Shown here piece by piece: positions 1-5,979 of a stretch of 7,193 nucleotides of DNA. The first letter of the stretch is position 1. Each line of letters starts with the position of its first letter. Made by a program: the position numbers and the translations under genes. This DNA comes from Gammaproteobacteria bacterium (GTDB lineage: Bacteria; Pseudomonadota; Gammaproteobacteria; Pseudomonadales; Pseudohongiellaceae), in contig CANCGR010000122.1 in NCBI GenBank assembly GCA_947377625.1, positions 1-7,193 of the forward strand. Reading direction: 5' to 3'. The notes beneath the pieces were generated by a model that was not told the DNA's origin, searched no databases, and saw only the letters and a list, made by a program, of their open reading frames with translations.

Positions 1-93
1 CTGTTTCGCACGCTCGCCAAGTGGCAATTCAACTCGGTGGACTGGCTGGTGCTCAAACATGAAATTTCCAAACGCGCGGCAGCGGCTGCATAA
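1..93 (+). CDS. C-terminal end of an upstream membrane protein (partial, paralogue of the next gene)
   Basis: An open frame enters the window at base 1 and ends at TAA 91-93, giving the last 30 residues of a protein whose start lies outside. The tail ends in a run of alanines. Its first 19 residues align without a gap to residues 428-446 of the protein encoded next door: both have an R-x-L-A core followed by VDWL and a lysine, with 8 of 19 identities and most other positions conservative. From this I infer that the gene encodes a polytopic membrane protein of the same unrecognised family, made by tandem duplication. It stops only 2 nt before the next ATG, so the two are almost certainly co-transcribed and may be translationally coupled. 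The function cannot be read from this fragment alone. Confidence 0.75.
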   Translation: MFRTLAKWQFNSVDWLVLKHEISKRAAAAA

Positions 94-95
94 AC

Positions 96-1451
96 ATGAA
101 AAGCTTCTTGCAGTTACTTCACCTCTTTTTTGAACCCATGACCGGTTCGCGCTGGTTATTCCGGCCGGGGCTCGTGCTATTGCCCTTGGTAATCCTGCTT
201 GGCGTGCTGCATTCACACAACACCTTCAAGCTGGTCGTGGCGGACTACATCATCCTGATGGTGTTTCCATTCATGATGGCACCCAAAGTGCTGCGCACCT
301 TGATAAGCAACCGCCGTTTCGCGCTGGTGCCGGGATTTTTGTCGCGCGCAATCTTGACTGCCTTTGTATTCACGCTGCTGCAAATCAGTTTCATTCCCTT
401 CTTCGCCTGGTGCTATGGCATTGCAGGCTCACATCTGCGCAATGCTTTGGTACTGTTCATCATCAGCAGTGCTTATGTAGCCATCATGCAATATGCGGTA
501 ACGACTGTCTGGGCCATGATAGGACTGAGCTTGTTGCCAGTGACGGGTATCTACACTGTGGTGTCGATTATGCAAGACGGTACCGCCACCGAAATCGGTA
601 ATGGATGGCTCGTCCTGCTGCTTGCTCTCACCTTGCTGGGGTGGTTGCTGGCCTGGCAACGTGCACGCAAACGGCATCAATTCCGGCAGGAACATAAAAG
701 CCTGGAGTTTTACAAACACAACGGTTACCAGCGCGCTGCGTTGGCAACCTGGCTCTTGCCTGCCACCAACGCCGGTGCCGCTCCCGAGGCTTCACTGCTG
801 CTGGGTTACCCCGCCACGCTGGCCACCCGCGTGCGCATCATTTTTTATATGCTGCTGCTCGGCCCCACGGTCGCCACCTTGTTTATTACCTTCATACCCA
901 TGGGGGGGACGTATTGGTCATTGCAACCTTCAATGCTGGACATTTTTCTGGGTGCCAGTGTGTTCCCTGCTTCTTTTGCAGCCTTTCAGAATATTGACTG
1001 GGTGGCGCGGCTACGCTTGCTGTGGCTACGTTGCCCAACCCAGCGCCATGAATTTTGGCAGCTGCTGGAACAACAGCTGCTCATCAACACCACCTTGTTG
1101 GTGCTGATCTGCTGTGGAGTAGCGCTGGCTGATCTAAAGTTTTCAACATTTTCCGTCACTTTGCTGTTGCACTATCCGCTGCTGATCCTGACTTTCAACC
1201 TGTGCTATTCCTACTACGTGATCTGTGCACGCGCCAGCATGTGGTCGCCAGCTTTGGGCTTTATGTTCTGCATTGCCGGTTCAACATTTATCTTTGGCGG
1301 TTTGTGGGCGGCCATCGTTTATCACCATGTCCATCTACTGTTGGTGCTGGAGCTACTGGCCATCATTGCAGCGCTGATGTTGCGCAGGCTGGCCCGCTCA
1401 AGGTTGCACACAGTGGATTGGCTGCTGGTAAAACCATTACGCACGATGTAA
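96..1451 (+). CDS. Polytopic inner-membrane protein, possible ABC-type permease subunit, family not recognised
   Basis: The 451-residue product is strongly hydrophobic, with about 11 or 12 likely membrane spans (near residues 24-40, 45-62, 84-106, 115-133, 135-157, 170-187, 246-267, 281-298, 328-346, 353-377, 385-408 and 412-429). A basic loop (about 188-245, beginning RARKRH) and a second basic, amphipathic stretch (about 305-327, RLRLLWLR then a Glu/Gln-rich helix) probably face the cytoplasm. The second could be a coupling helix of a transporter, but that is inference. There is no signal peptide and no catalytic motif that I know. The start is the ATG 2 nt after the upstream stop. It has no clear Shine-Dalgarno, which favours coupling to that gene, a tandem paralogue. 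A permease role is suggested only by topology, duplication and the neighbouring ABC genes. A role as an unrelated membrane protein remains possible. Confidence 0.8.
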   Translation: MKSFLQLLHLFFEPMTGSRWLFRPGLVLLPLVILLGVLHSHNTFKLVVADYIILMVFPFMMAPKVLRTLISNRRFALVPGFLSRAILTAFVFTLLQISFIPFFAWCYGIAGSHLRNALVLFIISSAYVAIMQYAVTTVWAMIGLSLLPVTGIYTVVSIMQDGTATEIGNGWLVLLLALTLLGWLLAWQRARKRHQFRQEHKSLEFYKHNGYQRAALATWLLPATNAGAAPEASLLLGYPATLATRVRIIFYMLLLGPTVATLFITFIPMGGTYWSLQPSMLDIFLGASVFPASFAAFQNIDWVARLRLLWLRCPTQRHEFWQLLEQQLLINTTLLVLICCGVALADLKFSTFSVTLLLHYPLLILTFNLCYSYYVICARASMWSPALGFMFCIAGSTFIFGGLWAAIVYHHVHLLLVLELLAIIAALMLRRLARSRLHTVDWLLVKPLRTM

Positions 1452-1465
1452 GGCAGCCCATTAGC

Positions 1466-1484
1466 GTTGGCGAATTTGGCCAAC
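1466..1484. promoter_or_regulatory. Inverted repeat, candidate upstream activator site
   Basis: A perfect 6-bp dyad, GTTGGC-N7-GCCAAC, lies just after the stop of the membrane-protein gene. It has no following T-run, so it does not look like an intrinsic terminator. Its centre is about 129 bp upstream of the transcription start predicted from the sigma-54-type promoter, within the range where enhancer-binding proteins usually sit. The half-site does not match an activator that I recognise. A weak hairpin in the mRNA of the upstream gene or chance are the alternatives. Confidence 0.3.
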
Positions 1485-1536
1485 AACTGGGAAACACACC
1501 TGAGCACATACTGGGGCTATGCTGGTTATTGATATG

Positions 1537-1549
1537 AAACTTTTTGATT
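1537..1549 (-). promoter_or_regulatory. IHF-like site
   Basis: Read on the minus strand, this stretch is AATCAAAAAGTTT and matches the IHF consensus WATCAANNNNTTR at every defined position except the last. It sits in an AT-rich tract about 60 bp upstream of the predicted start of transcription, between the dyad at 1466-1484 and the sigma-54-type promoter. IHF commonly bends DNA at this place in enhancer-dependent promoters. The consensus carries little information, so the position counts for more than the match. The same tract forms a TATGAAA-N9-TTTCATA inverted repeat (1533-1555), which could instead be an operator. Confidence 0.3.
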
Positions 1550-1576
1550 TTCATAGGGTTAGCAAGACAAACAAGA

Positions 1577-1594
1577 TTGGCACGCCCTGTGCTA
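1577..1594 (+). promoter_or_regulatory. Sigma-54 (RpoN) type -24/-12 promoter
   Basis: The sequence TTGGCACGCCCTGTGCTA matches the RpoN consensus YTGGCACG-N4-TTGCW with a single change (G for the first T of TTGC). The invariant GG (1579-1580) and GC (1591-1592) are exactly 10 nt apart, as required. The transcript would begin near 1604, leaving a leader of about 22 nt that includes the Shine-Dalgarno at 1613-1617. It is in the only substantial intergenic gap of the window, directly before the ABC exporter genes. I found no convincing sigma-70 promoter here. Transcription from it would need an ATP-dependent activator that is not encoded in this window. Confidence 0.6.
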
Positions 1595-1612
1595 AATGCA
1601 CAATACAACAAC

Positions 1613-1617
1613 AAGGA
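1613..1617 (+). promoter_or_regulatory. Ribosome binding site that sets the ABC ATPase start
   Basis: AAGGA lies 8 nt before the ATG at 1626. An in-frame ATG at 1596 would add ten residues, but it has no Shine-Dalgarno and lies upstream of the transcription start predicted from the -24/-12 promoter. The start at 1626 is therefore preferred, and it also begins the product at the usual first strand of an ABC ATPase. Confidence 0.75.
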
Positions 1618-1625
1618 TACTTACC

Positions 1626-2537
1626 ATGAACGCTCTGGAAGTCACCAACCTTACCAAACACTTCGGCACTTTTGTCGCGGTTGATAACGTCAGCTTCACG
1701 ATTCCCGAAGGTGTGATCTTCGGCATGCTTGGCCGCAATGGCGCCGGCAAGACCACTACCATCCGCATGCTAATGAACATTTACGAAATGGATGCCGGCA
1801 CCATCAAGTTCCGTGGCAACCGCGTGGGCCAGGAATTTCGTGACCGCGTTGGCTACCTGCCGGAAGAGCGCGGGCTCAACACCAAGATGCGGGTGCTCGA
1901 CACCCTGCTCTATCTGGCCGAACTGAAAGGCAAGCAAGGCGCAGCAGTCAAAGACAAAGCCATGGCGTTTTTGACCCGCTTTGAACTCGATACCCGCACG
2001 CGCAGCAAAGTGCAGGAGTTGTCGAAGGGCAACCAGCAGAAAATCCAGTTCATCTCTACCATTTTGCATGATCCTGACTTTATCATTCTCGACGAACCGT
2101 TCTCGGGCCTTGATCCCGTCAACGTCAACTTGTTCAAGGACATCATTCTGGAACTCAAGGCACAAGGAAAGGCCATCATCTTCTCCACGCATCTGATGGA
2201 GTTCGCCGAGAAAATGTGCGATCACATCGCCCTCTTCCACCACGGCAAAGTATTGCTGTCGGGGGCACTGGCCGAAGTGAAACAACGCTTCTCTTCCTGC
2301 AACGTAGTGCTGCACTACGAAGGCTCCATCGAATTTCTGCGCAGCCTGCCTTACATACGCAAGGTGCAGGATTACGGCAACTACTGCGGCATCACGATCG
2401 CACAGCGCAACGACAGTCAGCGTTTGTTGCGCGACGTTCTCAACCATGACGTAGTCGTGCACAAATTCGATGCCAACGACATCTCGCTGAACGACATCTT
2501 CCTCAGCCAGACCGGTGCACAAGGAGAAGCAGCATGA
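1626..2537 (+). CDS. ABC transporter ATPase, NatA/YhaQ type
   Basis: This 303-residue cytoplasmic ATPase should power the permease encoded next to it. All the expected motifs are present: Walker A GRNGAGKT (36-43), Q-loop region YLPEERGL (77-84) with Glu80 where most ABC proteins have Gln, signature LSKGNQQ (132-138), Walker B FIILDEP (152-158), D-loop SGLD (160-163) and switch His189 in STHLME. The PEERGL and LSKGNQQK forms are typical of the NatA/YhaQ group of ABC-2 exporter ATPases (COG4152 from memory), so they are not defects. A C-terminal extension of about 80 residues (from about 225) fits the DUF4162 type of tail found on this group. The length is normal for the family. The stop overlaps the permease start by ATGA, implying translational coupling. 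Relatives export Na+ in Bacillus, but the substrate here cannot be inferred. The gene is probably the first of a sigma-54-controlled operon. Confidence 0.93.
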   Translation: MNALEVTNLTKHFGTFVAVDNVSFTIPEGVIFGMLGRNGAGKTTTIRMLMNIYEMDAGTIKFRGNRVGQEFRDRVGYLPEERGLNTKMRVLDTLLYLAELKGKQGAAVKDKAMAFLTRFELDTRTRSKVQELSKGNQQKIQFISTILHDPDFIILDEPFSGLDPVNVNLFKDIILELKAQGKAIIFSTHLMEFAEKMCDHIALFHHGKVLLSGALAEVKQRFSSCNVVLHYEGSIEFLRSLPYIRKVQDYGNYCGITIAQRNDSQRLLRDVLNHDVVVHKFDANDISLNDIFLSQTGAQGEAA

Positions 2538-3799
2538 TCAACCGTGGCCTGTTCACCGTATACAAAATGCACATCAAGCAGCAGTTGCTCAGCAAAGCCT
2601 TTGTGGTGGCGACCTTGCTGATGCCGGTGGTGATGTTTGGCATCATCTTCATACAAGCAGCGCTGATGAATATTTCCGGCGCGGAAAAATCGCACATTTA
2701 CATCACGAGCGACGACCAGAACCTGCTCAGTTCAATCGAAGCGCAACTGCAAACCCGATCTGAAGTGAGCAAAGGCATTTACAAGATGGAATACCAATTG
2801 GTCAGCGCAGCCGCCTTTGACGAGTTTCTGGCCAGCAAACGCGCCGACATCCTCGCCAACAGCAACAACGGCTTGTTCTTCATTCCTGGCCAGGCGCTTG
2901 ACGACAAGGCGGTACGCTTTTATTCCACCAATCTGGGCAACCAGATTTTGCGTCAAAGCATGAGCGAAACCTTCAATCAGGTGTTGAACCGCGATCATTT
3001 CAGCACGCTGGGTGTGCCGGCGGCTGATCTTGAATTCGCCGTGAAAACCATCGACATCAAAGGTTTCACCGTGTCCGAACACGGTGCCGAGCAAGGCAGT
3101 GTCGGCAATACGGCGGTCGGCTTCGGCATGGCGTTTTTGCTGATGTTCAGCATCATGGGCATCGTGATGCCGTTCTCGGCCGCCATCATTGAAGAAAAAA
3201 CCAATCGCGCAGTCGAAGTGCTGCTGACTTCGGTCAACCCCAAGCAACTGCTGGCCGGCAAGATCATGGCGCGCGTTACTACTGGTGTGGCGCAAATGTT
3301 TGTATGGCTGTTGCCCTTGTTCGTATTCGTGCTGTTCCCGGCGTCGATGGCGTTGCCGCCGCAATTCCAGATCGATCTTGGCCCCGGCATCTTCCTGTTC
3401 TTTTTCGCGAACTATGTATTGGGCCTGTGCATGTTGCTGGCGATCTGGGGTGGCTTCTCGGCAATGTTCGACAGCACGCAGGATGCCAACCAGGCCATGT
3501 GGCCAATCTCGATGCTGATGTTTGTGCCGTTCTACGCGGTGTTCGCGGTGATCCGTAACCCCGCCAATTCTGTTGCCGAAATTTTGTCGATGACCCCGTT
3601 GACCTCACTCTACGTAATGCCGGTAAGGTTGGCGACATTGGCAGTGCCGCTCTGGCAACCGCTGGTGGCCTTGGCAGCCAATGGCATTCTGGTGTGGCTG
3701 GCCATCAAAGCGGGCGGCAAGATCTATCGCATCAGCATTCTTGCCACCGGCCAACAGCCAAGCATGCAGCAATTCTTCAAATGGTTGCGTCAGCCATGA
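2534..3799 (+). CDS. ABC-2 type exporter permease, NatB/YhaP type
   Basis: The 421-residue inner-membrane partner of the preceding ATPase has the usual NatB/YhaP layout. There is one N-terminal span (about 22-46), then a large extracytoplasmic domain (about 47-192), then a bundle of about five spans (193-217, 245-270, 285-312, 323-340, 372-393). The family hallmark follows the second span: IIEEKTNRAVEVLLTSV (218-234) and then NPKQLLAGKI (235-244). The ending GGKIYRISIL with a short basic amphipathic helix (FFKWLR) is also characteristic. The ATG overlaps the ATPase stop (ATGA) and has AAGGAG at 2521-2526, 7 nt upstream. Unlike tripartite pumps, this class usually works without an adaptor or outer-membrane channel, so its place next to those genes is notable. 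The substrate is unknown. Confidence 0.92.
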   Translation: MINRGLFTVYKMHIKQQLLSKAFVVATLLMPVVMFGIIFIQAALMNISGAEKSHIYITSDDQNLLSSIEAQLQTRSEVSKGIYKMEYQLVSAAAFDEFLASKRADILANSNNGLFFIPGQALDDKAVRFYSTNLGNQILRQSMSETFNQVLNRDHFSTLGVPAADLEFAVKTIDIKGFTVSEHGAEQGSVGNTAVGFGMAFLLMFSIMGIVMPFSAAIIEEKTNRAVEVLLTSVNPKQLLAGKIMARVTTGVAQMFVWLLPLFVFVLFPASMALPPQFQIDLGPGIFLFFFANYVLGLCMLLAIWGGFSAMFDSTQDANQAMWPISMLMFVPFYAVFAVIRNPANSVAEILSMTPLTSLYVMPVRLATLAVPLWQPLVALAANGILVWLAIKAGGKIYRISILATGQQPSMQQFFKWLRQP

Positions 3800-3828
3800 A
3801 CACAACAACACTGATCAAGGAACTGTCC

Positions 3829-3834
3829 GAGGAG
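3829..3834 (+). promoter_or_regulatory. Strong ribosome binding site that sets the TolC-like start
   Basis: GAGGAG is 9 nt before the ATG at 3844. An in-frame ATG at 3796 overlaps the permease stop (ATGA) but has no Shine-Dalgarno, and it would lengthen the already long stretch before the signal-peptide core by 16 residues. The start at 3844 is therefore preferred. Confidence 0.75.
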
Positions 3835-3843
3835 ACAATATCG

Positions 3844-5253
3844 ATGCACGCGAACATGAACCGCAACGCAAGCAGCAAACAGCAAGGAAGCCCAACGTCA
3901 CTGCACAGGATTGCCAGGTTGCGCCCGCTCGCGGCGCTGATGGTGTGCATGTTTGCAGCACCTGCTGTGCTCGCCGAAAACCTGCAGCAGATTTATCAGT
4001 TGGCCGCCACCAAGGATCCCGAAATCCGGCAGCAACGCGCGCGCTATAACGCCACACATACCAATATTGACCTGGGACGTTCGGCACTGTTGCCACAGGT
4101 AAGTGCCACCGGCAGCTTCACGCGCAATGCCAATGGTCCCGTGACGGATAGCACCGGCACAGGCAGGCAGTTCGATATAGGCAACGGCTACTACTCGAAA
4201 AACTACGGCCTTAGCCTGACGCAAGCACTGGTGAACTTTCAGGCCTGGTATCAATTCAAGTCCTACAAGTTGTCCGATGAGTCGGCCACTTTGCAACTGG
4301 CAGCGCAGGAGCAGCAATTGATCATCAAGGTAGCCAAAGGCTATTTCGACGTCTTGCGCAGCCAGGCCAACCTCACCTCGTTTGACGCGCAGGAAGCCGC
4401 CAACAAACAACTGCTGGAAAATGCCCAGGAAAGATTTGATGTTGGCCTCAACACAGTTACCGATGTCTATTCTGCGCAAGCCGCGTTCGATAGCGTCAGC
4501 GTCGGCAAGCTGCGTGAGCAGAACAACCTCAACCAGCGCAAGGAAGCACTGCAAGCCATTGTCGGCCAACCTGTGGATGACTTGTCGCAGCTCAACCCCA
4601 ACTTTCCGATAGCACCCGTGGAGCCAGCCAGCATGCAGTCATGGGTGGACTTGGCGAAAGAGCAAAACCTGACGATCCGCATCGCTGCGCTCGACCGTGA
4701 TGCCAAGGAGCAGGACGTGAAAGCTGCCAAAGCCAGGGCCTGGCCGACGCTCAGTCTCAACACCACGCTCAATTGGAGCAAGGACGGCACGACCAATTTC
4801 ACGGTCATTCCATCACAAGCCTTCGAGACCGCCGGCGTGGCGCTACGATTCAGCATGCCGTTGTTCACTGGTGGACAACTCAGTGCCACTACCCACCAGG
4901 CCAATTTCAATTTCGATGCCAGCAAGGAAGGCCTGACCAAGTCGGAACGCGACAACATCCAGGCGACCCGTAATGCCTACCGCAGCGCAGAGACAGACGT
5001 GAAGGCAGTAGCAGCCAGCGCCAGGTCGGTAATATCAGCACAGAGCTCCTACGAATCGACTCAAGTCGGAGCCGAAGTGGGCACCCGTAACATCGTTGAA
5101 GTGCTGCAAGCACAGCAGCTGTTGTTTCAGGCCCAGCGCGACTACAGCAACTCACGCTTCGACTATGTGATTGACACATTGACGTTGAAACAGGCGACCG
5201 GCGTGCTGTCACCACAAGACATCACTGAACTGAACCAGTGGCTGAATCAGTAA
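3844..5253 (+). CDS. TolC-family outer-membrane efflux channel
   Basis: The 469-residue precursor should form a trimeric channel-tunnel that carries substrate from periplasm to exterior. A basic N-terminus (about 1-27) leads into a hydrophobic core and a likely signal-peptidase site after Ala44 (AVLA then EN). The mature part has the two related halves of the outer-membrane efflux family. The first helical repeat contains ERFDVGLNTVTDV (about 195-207) and the second contains EVGTRNIVEVLQAQ (about 411-424), the internal duplication seen in TolC. Segments rich in Gly, Thr, Ser and aromatics near 80-115 and 305-345 are likely beta-barrel strands. There is no lipobox cysteine, so it resembles the TolC type more than the lipidated OprM/NodT type. 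It begins 44 nt after the permease gene and is followed by a Yip1 protein and a periplasmic adaptor, so it is probably dedicated to this exporter. An N-terminal start at Met5 (3856) is also possible. Confidence 0.92.
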   Translation: MHANMNRNASSKQQGSPTSLHRIARLRPLAALMVCMFAAPAVLAENLQQIYQLAATKDPEIRQQRARYNATHTNIDLGRSALLPQVSATGSFTRNANGPVTDSTGTGRQFDIGNGYYSKNYGLSLTQALVNFQAWYQFKSYKLSDESATLQLAAQEQQLIIKVAKGYFDVLRSQANLTSFDAQEAANKQLLENAQERFDVGLNTVTDVYSAQAAFDSVSVGKLREQNNLNQRKEALQAIVGQPVDDLSQLNPNFPIAPVEPASMQSWVDLAKEQNLTIRIAALDRDAKEQDVKAAKARAWPTLSLNTTLNWSKDGTTNFTVIPSQAFETAGVALRFSMPLFTGGQLSATTHQANFNFDASKEGLTKSERDNIQATRNAYRSAETDVKAVAASARSVISAQSSYESTQVGAEVGTRNIVEVLQAQQLLFQAQRDYSNSRFDYVIDTLTLKQATGVLSPQDITELNQWLNQ

Positions 5254-5280
5254 CAGTAACAACAAGACGGAGGAAACTTC

Positions 5281-5964
5281 ATGCTGAAAAATTTCATCGA
5301 TATTCTGACCGCCCCCACTGCGGCCTTTACCCGGCTCAAACAGAACCCGACGTTCCTGGCACCGCTGCTGTTGCTGTTGGTCATGACCATTGCCACCACC
5401 AGCGGCTACATGTTGCTCAACGATGCGGGCTTTGTGCGCGACCAGATGGTTGAGCAGGCCGTCAAGTTTCGCGACATGACCAAAGAGCAGCGGACTCAAG
5501 TTGAAAAAGCCATCGGGGGGCAATCGCTGACTACCCAGGCCATTATCTCCAGCGTTGCTGTCGCCATTGTGGTGCCAGTGGTGCTCGCCATCAGTGCCAC
5601 TTATCTGACGCTGATGGCCAAGTTCAGCAGCAGCCCGCTCAGCTTCCGCCATTGGTTTGCGCTTGTCTGCTGGGGCACGGTGCCCACATTCTTCTCCGCT
5701 CTGGCAGCAGTGCTGGTGCTACTGACCGACTCCGTTGGTCAGGTCCCCCAAGGCGAGCTGCAAGTGCTCGGGGTGATTCATCTGCTGAATCTCAATATCC
5801 ACAGCCAGACGCTCGAACAGGTTGGCCTGATGCAAATCTGGGGAATGATTTTGGGTGTCATCGGCTATCGCCAATGGACCGGTACCAGTTGGCTCAACGC
5901 AAGCTTGATTGCTCTCGCACCTTCAGTCGTCATTTATGGCGCCGTTCTTTTTTTCACTCTTTAA
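5281..5964 (+). CDS. Yip1-domain inner-membrane protein
   Basis: The 227-residue product has about five predicted spans (near 26-45, 84-112, 126-149, 183-198 and 206-226). It begins with the pattern common in bacterial Yip1-domain proteins: a short amphipathic segment with an 'APTAAFTRLKQNP' motif (11-23), where the spaced prolines and the AF are typical, leading into the first span. A polar stretch (about 46-83), rich in charged residues, follows that span. The fold is named after eukaryotic Golgi Yip1 proteins, but the bacterial role is largely unknown, and I make no claim about mechanism. GGAGGA (5269-5274) lies 6 nt before the ATG. The gene sits 27 nt after the TolC-family gene and 15 nt before the adaptor gene, so it is embedded in the exporter operon and may help assemble or regulate the complex (inference). 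The family call rests on recognition of topology and the N-terminal motif. Confidence 0.75.
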   Translation: MLKNFIDILTAPTAAFTRLKQNPTFLAPLLLLLVMTIATTSGYMLLNDAGFVRDQMVEQAVKFRDMTKEQRTQVEKAIGGQSLTTQAIISSVAVAIVVPVVLAISATYLTLMAKFSSSPLSFRHWFALVCWGTVPTFFSALAAVLVLLTDSVGQVPQGELQVLGVIHLLNLNIHSQTLEQVGLMQIWGMILGVIGYRQWTGTSWLNASLIALAPSVVIYGAVLFFTL

Positions 5965-5979
5965 AGGCAAGGTACTCCA

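Noticed and set aside
276..293. A second -24/-12-like match (TGGCACC-N4-GTGCT, GG and GC 10 nt apart) inside the 451-residue membrane-protein gene.
   Set aside because: It is intragenic, encodes ordinary residues of the protein and has no gene start nearby. It is treated as chance and is a reminder that such matches can arise at random.
902..908. A run of seven G in the 451-residue gene (and six G at 5515-5520 in the Yip1 gene) as a possible phase-variable tract.
   Set aside because: The runs are short, lie mid-gene and encode Gly codons; nothing else points to phase variation.
1466..1484. The GTTGGC dyad as an intrinsic terminator for the upstream membrane-protein genes.
   Set aside because: The stem is only 6 bp and is not followed by a run of T.
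1596..1625. Upstream ATG giving a ten-residue longer ABC ATPase.
   Set aside because: It has no ribosome site, and it precedes the predicted transcription start; the ATG at 1626 has AAGGA at 8 nt.
1851..2039. Glu in place of Gln in the Q-loop and LSKGN in place of LSGGQ in the ABC ATPase, which could suggest a degenerate enzyme.
   Set aside because: Both are regular traits of the NatA/YhaQ group, and the Walker A, Walker B and His-switch residues are intact.
1770..2522. A 250-residue open frame on the minus strand across the ABC ATPase gene, and similar long antisense frames at 2732-3364 and 3898-4569.
   Set aside because: They lie opposite well-supported genes, have no ribosome sites or recognisable domains, and are explained by codon bias of the sense strand.
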